Notes under the pieces: generated by a model
Databases searched by the model: none
What the model was told of the DNA's origin: nothing
What the model saw: only the letters and a program-made list of their open reading frames with translations
Made by a program: the position numbers and the translations under genes
Shown here: one piece after another, positions 1 through 5,557 of the stretch
How the letters are laid out: each line of letters starts with the position of its first letter
Position numbering within the stretch: the stretch's first letter is position 1
Assembly (NCBI GenBank): GCA_964579305.1
Contig: CAZOGY010000168.1
Coordinates: 1-5,682, forward strand
DNA: 5,682 nucleotides
Source: JBCBWG01 sp964579305
GTDB lineage: Bacteria; Pseudomonadota; Alphaproteobacteria; Rhizobiales; Hyphomicrobiaceae
Direction of reading: 5' to 3'

Positions 1-25
1 CAGCCAATCCACCCCACATTGCTAT

Positions 26-53
26 GGGCGGAGCCGCACCGGCTGCGGCGCCC
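26..53 (-). terminator. Hairpin just after the EEP gene stop, possible terminator
   Basis: Bases 33-38 (GCCGCA) pair with 44-49 (TGCGGC) around a five-base loop. The stem continues as 26-29 (GGGC) with 50-53 (GCCC) past a three-base bulge (30-32), about ten pairs in all. On the minus strand it starts three bases after the TGA stop of the EEP gene. No U-tract follows, so it may be a Rho-assisted terminator or a 3'-end stabiliser rather than a classical intrinsic terminator. Confidence 0.4.
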
Positions 54-56
54 AGT

Positions 57-1208
57 TCAGATATCGATCTCGGCCCAGATGACGTGGTGGTCGCTTGCCA
101 CGTGGATTTCGCGTTCTAATTCTTCATAGACCGGCCAGCGCGGCGGGCGCTTGCCAGGCCATGCGCCTTTTCGAAAAAGGCCACTCGCGGTGACTTTGTC
201 CAATAGTGCTGGAGACAACAGCAGATAATCGATTTTTTGGTTGTCGTTGCCGAGGCCGAATGTGCCGATGCCGCGATCGTCCGTGCCCGGCCGCCCTTTG
301 AACACGCCCGTGTCGAATGTGGCGTGGTCGGATACGTCGGTCAGATCTGTTTCAGCGAGCAGAGGCTGCAAAGGCGGGCTGTCGGGCGTATCATTGAGGT
401 CGCCAAGTACGACGACATAATCGTGTCCGTTGTTGCGAAGATCGCGGTAAATTTCAGCGGTTCGCGTTGCCTGCGCTTTCCTTTTGGCGCGTGACTCCGG
501 TGAATCGCCGCCGTATTTGCTCTTGAAGTGGTTGGGCAAAATCCAAATCAGTTCGCCACTTGGCGTTGTCACCGAGAATTCAGGGCAATCGCGGCTGAAA
601 ATCGGTTCGCCATTCGGTTTCAAATCGTGGATATGGCTGCGCATCAGTCCGATATCATAGCCGGCCTGAGTCATGAGCCCGACATCGATGCCGCGGCGGT
701 CGTTTCCGTCAATGACCATCACTTGGTCGTAGGGTTTGCCGTCCACCTCCTGGATCACATATTCACTGAACATTTTGAGTGCGACCCGGTCTTCAGCCTC
801 GATCACGGCAAGCACATCGGCGTTGACGTCGCGGATGACACGTCCGGTGTTCATCACTGCGATTTCATTGACGGGAGCAAGCCGCAGTTCGGCCCAGCCC
901 ACCCAGTCGCCGCGCCCTCCTGCCTTCAAAACAAACGGTTTGTCACGGGGCCGCGAAACCATGCGGCCACGGATTTGCCGTAGCAGAACGAACGGCCCGG
1001 TGTCGCTTTTTTGTAAGCCAAGTTCCTTGATCAACTCGCGCATGCGCGCAAGGTGGGTGTCGGTATAAACGGGCTCTTCGAATAATGCGTTGAGTTCTGA
1101 CACAGCACGCAAAATCGGTTGGCTGACGTCTTCTTGCTCATTAAACGCTTTTGCGCGGTCAAACAGGTTTTCCACGTTAAAGGCTGCAATCTTCATGGGA
1201 TCGTCCAT
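57..1208 (-). CDS. Endonuclease/exonuclease/phosphatase (EEP) family metal-dependent hydrolase
   Basis: The 383-residue product belongs to the DNase I-like EEP fold, Mg2+-dependent enzymes that cleave phosphodiester or phosphomonoester bonds in nucleic acids or small phosphorylated molecules. The family motifs appear in order: FNVENLF (residues 10-16), VIEAED (135-140), RRGIDVGLM (171-179), NHFKS (226-230), GDLND (269-273), IDYLL (326-330) and the C-terminal SDHH (372-375) with the catalytic His. All expected metal and catalytic residues are present, so it should be active. About 110 residues separate the first and second motifs, longer than in compact EEP enzymes; this appears to be a subfamily trait. 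No signal peptide is visible, so it is probably cytoplasmic. Neither candidate start has a strong ribosome binding site. Met1 follows AAGAAAG directly, and Met5 (position 1196) matches the usual family N-terminus (MKIAxFNVENLF) equally well. The substrate cannot be told from sequence, and the neighbours give no clue. Confidence 0.93.
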   Translation of the reverse strand: MDDPMKIAAFNVENLFDRAKAFNEQEDVSQPILRAVSELNALFEEPVYTDTHLARMRELIKELGLQKSDTGPFVLLRQIRGRMVSRPRDKPFVLKAGGRGDWVGWAELRLAPVNEIAVMNTGRVIRDVNADVLAVIEAEDRVALKMFSEYVIQEVDGKPYDQVMVIDGNDRRGIDVGLMTQAGYDIGLMRSHIHDLKPNGEPIFSRDCPEFSVTTPSGELIWILPNHFKSKYGGDSPESRAKRKAQATRTAEIYRDLRNNGHDYVVVLGDLNDTPDSPPLQPLLAETDLTDVSDHATFDTGVFKGRPGTDDRGIGTFGLGNDNQKIDYLLLSPALLDKVTASGLFRKGAWPGKRPPRWPVYEELEREIHVASDHHVIWAEIDI

Positions 1209-1337
1209 CTTTCTTGAAAACTGGACACAATTGAAATCGTGGTGTGATGGTTTTATTGGTTCTGCTTAGGTTGTTATGAGCATATCGGGTGTAGGGGAAT
1301 GGCACGCGGGTACGTTCGCCGTTGCTTGCTATAGGGC

Positions 1338-1373
1338 TGCCGGGCCAGCGTGCAAATTAGAGATGGCCCGGCA
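1338..1373 (-). terminator. Ten-base-pair inverted repeat downstream of the alcohol dehydrogenase gene, possible terminator
   Basis: Bases 1338-1347 (TGCCGGGCCA) pair perfectly with 1364-1373 (TGGCCCGGCA) around a 16-base loop. It lies about 40 bases past the alcohol dehydrogenase stop on the minus strand and upstream of the EEP gene, so it probably ends the dehydrogenase transcript and separates the two same-strand genes. No T-run follows on the minus strand. The plus-strand flank (AAATGTTT) is more terminator-like, but no plus-strand gene leads into it. Confidence 0.45.
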
Positions 1374-1390
1374 AATGTTTGGATGGGATT

Positions 1391-1408
1391 AGCACAGCAA
1401 GCGGTGCT
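1391..1408 (-). other. Small stem-loop directly after the alcohol dehydrogenase stop
   Basis: Bases 1391-1395 (AGCAC) pair with 1404-1408 (GTGCT) around an eight-base loop. On the minus strand it begins three bases after the TAA stop of the dehydrogenase and comes before the larger inverted repeat at 1338-1373. It may be part of the 3' processing or termination region, but a five-pair stem alone is weak evidence. Confidence 0.25.
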
Positions 1409-1411
1409 CGA

Positions 1412-2473
1412 TTACTCCGGCGTGATAATGCCTTTGCCCATTTGCTGTTTGTCGAATTTCTTATAGGCCGCATCAATCTCCGACAACGTCCAGCGGTCGG
1501 TGATCAAGTTGTCGATTGGAACGGCGTTTTCCGCAATGAAGCGGGTGCACTCATCTTGAATGCCCGATGAAAACGTCCACGAGCCAATCAACGTGACTTG
1601 CCGGCGGATCATGTCCGGGCTGACGTCGAGCGTGACCTGACCGCCCTCGCCCACGAACGCCACTTTGCCCCAGGTGCGGGTGCCACGCACGGATGCGATG
1701 CGCGCGTCCGGGTGGGCGGATGCTTCCAACGCATAGTGAACGCCTTTGCCGCCAGTCAGCTTTTTCAGCTCTTCCGCTGCGTCGGTTTCGGCGGCGTTCA
1801 CAAGATCGTCGGCGCCGCACGCTTTGGCCAGATCGAGCCGGTCCTGGGTGACGTCGACGGCCACGACATGCATGCCCATGGCCTTGGCAAGCGCGACGCC
1901 GGAAAGCCCGACCGGGCCTTGACCAAAGATCGCCAAGGTGTGGCCACCGGCCATTTCCATCCGCTTTAATGCGCCATAAGCGGTTGTTGTGCCGCAGGAA
2001 ATCGCAGCGCCGATCTCAAAGCTCAGGTCCGATTGCAGCGGCACAAGGGTGAAGGTGGGCACTTTCATGTATTTGGCATGCGCGCCGTGACCGGTCACGC
2101 CGTAGACCTGCATCTTGCCTTCTTTGCAGAGTTGGGACCAGCCAGCGCGGCAGTCCGGGCAGACCTCGCACCCGGCGTAGTGGTGAACCGAAACACGCAT
2201 GCCATCGGGCGCATGGTGCTTTGGAACGCCGGGCCCCCGGGCCACTACGATGCCGCAAGGCTCATGGCCGTTAATCACCGGCTTGCCGTCGCCGCCAAGG
2301 CCCAGCTTCCTGGCCATCTCGGGCGCCCCGCCCTGCGCCCGGTAGAAATGCAAGTCCGATCCGCACATGCCGGACGCCTTGATCTCCACAACGACTTCGC
2401 CTTCGCCGGGCGTTGGGTCGTCAAAGTCCTGCAATTCGACCGTGCGTCCGCCGGCGAATACCGCGCCTTTCAT
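1412..2473 (-). CDS. Zinc-dependent medium-chain alcohol dehydrogenase, probably NAD(H)-linked
   Basis: The 353-residue product is a medium-chain dehydrogenase/reductase oxidising an alcohol or polyol to a carbonyl compound with a nicotinamide cofactor. The GroES-like N-terminal domain carries the catalytic zinc site: Cys37 in CGSD, His70-Glu71 in GHEP, and Cys160. The structural zinc lobe has the four spaced cysteines Cys102, Cys105, Cys108 and Cys116. The Rossmann domain shows GQGPVG (184-189) and Asp207 at the end of the second strand, which normally favours NAD over NADP. About 33 residues lie between Cys37 and His70, somewhat more than in many relatives, including a segment around residues 51-61. 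The start at 2473 is preferred because GGAGGA stands four bases upstream. An in-frame ATG at 2530 would add 19 residues that do not look like family sequence. No export signal is seen, so it is cytoplasmic. It is transcribed away from the molybdenum hydroxylase operon. The substrate is not deducible; threonine-, sorbitol- and aryl-alcohol-type dehydrogenases share this architecture. Confidence 0.95.
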   Translation of the reverse strand: MKGAVFAGGRTVELQDFDDPTPGEGEVVVEIKASGMCGSDLHFYRAQGGAPEMARKLGLGGDGKPVINGHEPCGIVVARGPGVPKHHAPDGMRVSVHHYAGCEVCPDCRAGWSQLCKEGKMQVYGVTGHGAHAKYMKVPTFTLVPLQSDLSFEIGAAISCGTTTAYGALKRMEMAGGHTLAIFGQGPVGLSGVALAKAMGMHVVAVDVTQDRLDLAKACGADDLVNAAETDAAEELKKLTGGKGVHYALEASAHPDARIASVRGTRTWGKVAFVGEGGQVTLDVSPDMIRRQVTLIGSWTFSSGIQDECTRFIAENAVPIDNLITDRWTLSEIDAAYKKFDKQQMGKGIITPE

Positions 2474-2477
2474 GCGT

Positions 2478-2483
2478 TCCTCC
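2478..2483 (-). promoter_or_regulatory. Ribosome binding site fixing the alcohol dehydrogenase start
   Basis: The minus strand reads GGAGGA followed by ACGC and then ATG at 2473. This near-perfect Shine-Dalgarno match with four-base spacing supports the internal Met as the true start. The upstream in-frame ATG at 2530 would place this site inside the coding sequence. Confidence 0.85.
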
Positions 2484-2634
2484 ACAGATTTGGTCGTGTT
2501 CTGTCTGTGCCAAGGAGCATAAGGCTGCACCGACCCCTTGCGAAGTCCGAAGCCGCATAGCTGTGCCGCACATCGGCGGGTTCGCGCTGCCCGAGCATGA
2601 AACAGCCGTCATGTTGTGATCGCGACGGGGAGCC

Positions 2635-2663
2635 TGCGCGTTCGCGCACAGGGGTGCGCGCAC
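2635..2663. promoter_or_regulatory. Overlapping GC-rich palindromes in the divergent intergenic region, possible operator or leader hairpin
   Basis: Three symmetric elements overlap here. TGCGCG (2635-2640) and CGCGCA (2643-2648) are separated by two bases. CGCGCAC (2643-2649) and GTGCGCG (2654-2660) flank a four-base loop. GTGCGCGCAC (2654-2663) is a perfect ten-base palindrome. They sit 65-93 bases upstream of the [2Fe-2S] subunit start, inside the 254-base region shared by two divergent transcription units. That is a natural site for a regulator or a leader hairpin. I could not identify convincing -35/-10 boxes on either strand, so the regulatory role is inference. Confidence 0.35.
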
Positions 2664-2718
2664 GCAGCGATCGGTGGTCGGCCGTGGCGCGTGTCAGCGA
2701 CTTCCGGTCAGCATTGGC

Positions 2719-2723
2719 GAGGA
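2719..2723 (+). promoter_or_regulatory. Ribosome binding site for the [2Fe-2S] subunit
   Basis: GAGGA stands four bases upstream of the ATG at 2728. It supports that start over an in-frame ATG at 2674, whose extra 18 residues do not resemble the family N-terminus. Confidence 0.75.
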
Positions 2724-2727
2724 CACG

Positions 2728-3186
2728 ATGTACGCATTGAAAGTCAACGGAAAGACCCACTCGGTCGATGTCGATGGCGACACGCCCGTTTTGTGGGCCT
2801 TGCGAGACGAACTCGGATTGACGGGTACAAAGTTCGGCTGCGGTATCGCCGCATGCGGCGCCTGCACGGTGCACGCCGACGGGGTGCCAACGCGGTCTTG
2901 CCAACTCACGGTCGAAGCGGCTGACGGTATCGACATCCGCACGATTGAAGCGGTCGAAGGTCCGGTCGCCAAAGCCGTGCAGGACGCCTGGCGCGAACTT
3001 GATGTGGTCCAGTGCGGCTACTGCCAGTCCGGACAGATCATGCAGGCGATTGGGCTTTTGAGCGATAACGCCAAGCCGACGGACGCCGATATCGATGCGG
3101 AGATGGGCGGGAATGCCTGCCGCTGCGCGACCTATCAACGAATCCGCGCGGCCATCCACCGTGCTGCTCAAACGCTGGAGGGCTGA
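2728..3186 (+). CDS. (2Fe-2S)-binding small subunit of a molybdenum hydroxylase (IorA type)
   Basis: The 152-residue protein is the electron-transfer subunit of a xanthine-oxidase-family enzyme and passes electrons from the molybdenum centre of its partner to an external acceptor. The N-terminal plant-ferredoxin-like domain (about 1-75) holds one cluster through Cys38, Cys43, Cys46 and Cys58. The C-terminal helical domain (about 80-150) holds the second through Cys96, Cys99, Cys131 and Cys133, in QCGYCQSGQ and ACRCATYQRIR. The length and all eight ligands are typical of stand-alone IorA, NicA or PaoA-like subunits. There is no signal peptide; it would reach the periplasm only by travelling with the Tat-tagged large subunit. 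The stop lies four bases before the next start, and the next gene's ribosome binding site overlaps its last codons, so the two are almost certainly co-transcribed and translationally coupled. The substrate cannot be assigned from this subunit. Confidence 0.96.
   Translation: MYALKVNGKTHSVDVDGDTPVLWALRDELGLTGTKFGCGIAACGACTVHADGVPTRSCQLTVEAADGIDIRTIEAVEGPVAKAVQDAWRELDVVQCGYCQSGQIMQAIGLLSDNAKPTDADIDAEMGGNACRCATYQRIRAAIHRAAQTLEG
3177..3182 (+). promoter_or_regulatory. Ribosome binding site for the molybdopterin subunit, inside the end of the small-subunit gene
   Basis: GGAGGG lies eight bases upstream of the ATG at 3191 and within the last codons of the preceding gene. It supports the 3191 start, where a twin-arginine signal follows, over an in-frame ATG at 3095 deep inside the upstream gene. 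The arrangement suggests translational coupling and balanced subunit production. Confidence 0.8.
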
Positions 3187-3190
3187 AGCC

Positions 3191-5428
3191 ATGCGGGAAA
3201 CACGTTCCATACAAGCCGCTACGGGCGCCAAGCCCAAAGCTGCGGCCCGTGCAGATGACGACGGCGTTCTGGCGTCGCGCCGGGCGTTTCTGATCGGTTC
3301 GGCGGCCGCGGTTGGGGCTTTGCTGATTGGGGTTGGCGCCAGCGGGCGTTGGGCTGCGGCGCGGTCGGGCGACGCCGTTGGGTTCAATCCGTTCGTTGGC
3401 ATTTTGCCCGATGACACGGTTATCGTGGTCGTCAAGCACTTTGAGATGGGCCAGGGCACCACGACCGGCCTTGCGACACTGGTCGCTGAGGAACTGGACG
3501 CCGACTGGGAGAAGGTCAAGGTCGAGTTCGCGCCGGCGAATGCGGAGCTTTATGCCAACCTCGCTTTCCGGGCGCAGGGCACTGGCGGTTCGACCGCAAT
3601 TGCAAACTCCTATGAGCAGTACCGCAAGGCCGGAGCGGCTGCGCGTGCCGTGCTCGTTCAGGCCGCCGCAAAAGCTTGGGCCGTGCCAGCAAGTGAGATC
3701 ACCGTTGCGCAAGGCGTCGTGGCGCATGCCGCCTCGGGCAAGTCGTCAGGCTTTGGCGCACTGTTGGGCCACGTCGATGGCATCGCTCCGCCGAACGCCC
3801 CGCAATTGAAGCAGTCAGGTCAATTCGGATTGATCGGCAAAGACCGGCTGCCGCGCAAAGACAGCGCTGCAAAAACCGATGGGTCTGCGCAATTCGCGAT
3901 CGACGTGCGCGTTGAGGACATGGTCACCGCCGTGGTCGCACGCCCGCCGCGTTTCGGCGCGACGGTGGCATCGTTCGACGCCAGTGAGACCCGCAAGGTC
4001 AAGGGCGTGGTCGACGTCAAGCAGATCCCGCAGGGCATTGTCGTCTACGCCAAGTCGACGTGGGCCGCGATCAAGGGCCGGGCGGCGCTGAACGTCACCT
4101 GGGACGACAGCGCTGCAGAAACGCGCTCAAGCGATGCGCTGATGGATGCTCACATTGCCGCGCTTAAGACGCCTGGTAACGTGGCCCGCAATGACGGCGA
4201 CGCAGATGCGGCAATGGCGTCTGCCGACAAAAAGGTTGCGCTGGATTTCACGTTCCCCTTTCTCGCGCACGCCCCGATGGAACCGCTCAACTGCGTCATC
4301 CGAATGAACCTGGATGGCACTGCGGCCGAAGTCTGGGACGGCTGTCAGTTTCCATCAATGGCGCAGCCGACGATTGCGCAGATCCTCGGCATGAAGCCTG
4401 AGCAGATTCAGATCAACACGGTCTACGCTGGCGGTTCGTTCGGGCGGCGGGCGACGCCAACGGCGGACTATCACGCAGAAGCCGCAGAAGCGGTCAAAGC
4501 GATCGGCGGACGCTATCCGGTCAAGCTCGTGTGGACGCGCGAGGATGACATCAAGGGCGGCTATTATCGGCCAATGTATGCAGAGCGCATCGAGGCGGGG
4601 CTGGATGCATCCGGCAAGCCGGTTGCGTGGAAACATGCGCTGGCGGGCAAGTCGATCCTGACGGGCACGTTCTTTGAGCCGATGATGGTCAAGGACGGCG
4701 TTGATGCCACGTCCGTGGAAGGCGGAAGCACACTGCCCTACGCCATTAAGAACTTGCGGGTCGACGTCCGCAATATGCAAACGCCGGTGCCGGTGCTGTG
4801 GTGGCGCGCGGTGGGCCATACGCACACGGCGTTCTCAACTGAGATCGCAATCGATGCGCTTGCGCAAGCTGCGGGCAAAGATCCAGTTGCGTTCCGCCTT
4901 GAGCTGTTGGGCGATCATCCGCGGTTGGCTGGCGTCTTGAAGCTTGCGGCCGAGCGCGCGGGATGGGGCCGCGACCTGGGCCCCAAACGCGGCCGCGGCG
5001 TTGCTGTTCACGAGAGCTTCAGCAGCTATGTTGCCGAAGTTGTCGAAGTGTCGGTTGGCAGCGATGACGCGATCAAGGTGGAGCGCGTTGTTTGCGCGGT
5101 CGACTGCGGTACCGTGGTCAATCCTGATGTCGTGCGCGCGCAGATGGAAGGCGGCATCGGCTATGGTCTGGGTACGGTCATGCGCAATGCAATCACGCTG
5201 AGTGATGGCGTTGTCGATCAGTCGAACTTCCCCGACTACGAACCGTTGCGGATGTCGGACATGCCGAAAATCGAGGTGCACATGGTGCCGTCGCCAGAGA
5301 AGCCGACCGGCGTTGGGGAACCAGGGTTGCCGCCGGTCGCGCCTGCGCTTGCCAATGCCATTTTTGCTGCAACGGGCCAGCGCATCACGTCACTTCCGAT
5401 GACTGCGGCGGGTGTGACGTTTGCCTAA
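3191..5428 (+). CDS. Tat-exported molybdopterin-binding large subunit of a molybdenum hydroxylase (IorB type)
   Basis: The 745-residue catalytic subunit belongs to the xanthine dehydrogenase/aldehyde oxidase family, which hydroxylates N-heterocycles or aldehydes using water oxygen at a molybdenum cofactor. Residues 29-34 (SRRAFL) with a following hydrophobic stretch (35-49) form a twin-arginine signal, preceded by a rather long 28-residue n-region; a possible cleavage site is AAA at 55-57. The domain order is that of IorB. An N-terminal cofactor-binding piece with EMGQG (85-89) comes first, then an a/b hammerhead (about 226-305), then the main cofactor domain with GGSFGRR (414-420), WWRAVGH (537-543) and CAVDCGTVVNP from 635. 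The catalytic Glu710 is in GVGEPG (707-712). In classical xanthine dehydrogenase the EMGQG-like segment comes after the hammerhead. There are few cysteines and no CxxCH haem motif, so it lacks the cytochrome c tail of NicB-like enzymes. It is the last gene of the operon. The substrate (aldehyde, quinoline-like or nicotinate-like) is undetermined. Confidence 0.95.
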   Translation: MRETRSIQAATGAKPKAAARADDDGVLASRRAFLIGSAAAVGALLIGVGASGRWAAARSGDAVGFNPFVGILPDDTVIVVVKHFEMGQGTTTGLATLVAEELDADWEKVKVEFAPANAELYANLAFRAQGTGGSTAIANSYEQYRKAGAAARAVLVQAAAKAWAVPASEITVAQGVVAHAASGKSSGFGALLGHVDGIAPPNAPQLKQSGQFGLIGKDRLPRKDSAAKTDGSAQFAIDVRVEDMVTAVVARPPRFGATVASFDASETRKVKGVVDVKQIPQGIVVYAKSTWAAIKGRAALNVTWDDSAAETRSSDALMDAHIAALKTPGNVARNDGDADAAMASADKKVALDFTFPFLAHAPMEPLNCVIRMNLDGTAAEVWDGCQFPSMAQPTIAQILGMKPEQIQINTVYAGGSFGRRATPTADYHAEAAEAVKAIGGRYPVKLVWTREDDIKGGYYRPMYAERIEAGLDASGKPVAWKHALAGKSILTGTFFEPMMVKDGVDATSVEGGSTLPYAIKNLRVDVRNMQTPVPVLWWRAVGHTHTAFSTEIAIDALAQAAGKDPVAFRLELLGDHPRLAGVLKLAAERAGWGRDLGPKRGRGVAVHESFSSYVAEVVEVSVGSDDAIKVERVVCAVDCGTVVNPDVVRAQMEGGIGYGLGTVMRNAITLSDGVVDQSNFPDYEPLRMSDMPKIEVHMVPSPEKPTGVGEPGLPPVAPALANAIFAATGQRITSLPMTAAGVTFA
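3275..3337 (+). other. Twin-arginine (Tat) signal region of the large subunit
   Basis: This codes for residues 29-49 of the large subunit: SRRAFLIG followed by an Ala/Val/Leu/Gly-rich hydrophobic stretch. The motif matches the Tat consensus S-R-R-x-F-L, with Ile in place of the frequent Lys at the last position. Tat exports folded, cofactor-loaded proteins, as expected for a molybdenum enzyme. It predicts a periplasmic or inner-membrane-associated enzyme. Confidence 0.8.
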
Positions 5429-5430
5429 CC

Positions 5431-5470
5431 GGCGGGTGATGGGCGCCTAAGCGGCGGGTTGTGGGCGCCT
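5431..5470 (+). repeat. Two 18-base direct repeats just after the operon stop
   Basis: Bases 5431-5448 (GGCGGGTGATGGGCGCCT) and 5453-5470 (GGCGGGTTGTGGGCGCCT) match at 16 of 18 positions with a 22-base period. A third partial copy, GTGGGCGCC, recurs exactly at 5478-5486. They begin two bases after the large-subunit stop codon and lie in non-coding sequence. The function is unknown; local duplication is the simplest origin. Confidence 0.75.
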
Positions 5471-5489
5471 GCCGTGCGTGGGCGCCCGC
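5461..5489 (+). other. Strong GC-rich stem-loop in the 3' untranslated region
   Basis: Bases 5461-5472 pair with 5478-5489 over twelve positions, including three G-U pairs, around a five-base loop (CGTGC). The core is GGGCGCC with GGCGCCC. No T-run follows, so it is more likely a 3'-end stabiliser or auxiliary terminator ahead of the intrinsic terminator at 5516-5550. It is built from the second and third copies of the local repeat. Confidence 0.5.
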
Positions 5490-5515
5490 CATGACTGGTG
5501 AAGTGCGATTATTCA

Positions 5516-5550
5516 ATCCGGCGTCACGATGGGGCGCCGGATCTTTTGTT
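5516..5550 (+). terminator. Intrinsic terminator of the molybdenum hydroxylase operon
   Basis: Bases 5516-5525 (ATCCGGCGTC) pair with 5533-5542 (GGCGCCGGAT), ten pairs including one G-U, around a seven-base loop. CTTTTGTT follows immediately on the plus strand. It lies about 90 bases past the large-subunit stop and should end transcription there, limiting the operon to the two subunits unless there is read-through. Confidence 0.75.
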
Positions 5551-5557
5551 GGCAATG

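Noticed and set aside
1..56. Possible start of another minus-strand gene after the EEP stop, with an ATG near position 20
   Set aside because: Only a few codons remain before the window edge, and the stretch is largely a hairpin. There is not enough sequence to support a gene.
528..983. A 151-codon plus-strand open frame opposite the EEP gene
   Set aside because: It is antisense to the conserved NHFKS, RRGIDV and VIEAED motifs of the EEP gene; its own product resembles nothing known.
2507..2514. A TTGGCAC-like string on the minus strand upstream of the dehydrogenase, considered as a sigma-54 or -35 element
   Set aside because: No TTGC-type -12 element follows at the needed spacing. A sigma-70 pairing with AAATCT would place the start of transcription almost on the start codon.
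2474..2530. A 19-residue N-terminal extension of the alcohol dehydrogenase from the ATG at 2530
   Set aside because: A strong GGAGGA site four bases before the ATG at 2473, and the normal family N-terminus there, favour the shorter protein.
3095..3190. A 32-residue N-terminal extension of the large subunit overlapping the [2Fe-2S] gene
   Set aside because: It would push the twin-arginine motif to residue 62, overlaps essential codons of the upstream gene, and ignores the good ribosome binding site before 3191.
2470..3519. A 349-codon open frame on the minus strand across the divergent region and the molybdenum hydroxylase genes
   Set aside because: It overlaps the dehydrogenase start, the whole [2Fe-2S] gene and the start of the large-subunit gene, all strongly supported by motifs. 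Its translation shows no recognisable domain and is the kind of antisense frame common in GC-rich DNA.
3038..3727. A 229-codon minus-strand open frame opposite the hydroxylase genes
   Set aside because: It is antisense to conserved motifs of both hydroxylase subunits, has low-complexity Arg/Pro-rich composition and no family features.
4355..5281. Two minus-strand open frames (4355-4825 and 4835-5281) opposite the large-subunit gene
   Set aside because: Both lie fully within a gene with intact catalytic motifs, and their products are not recognisable.
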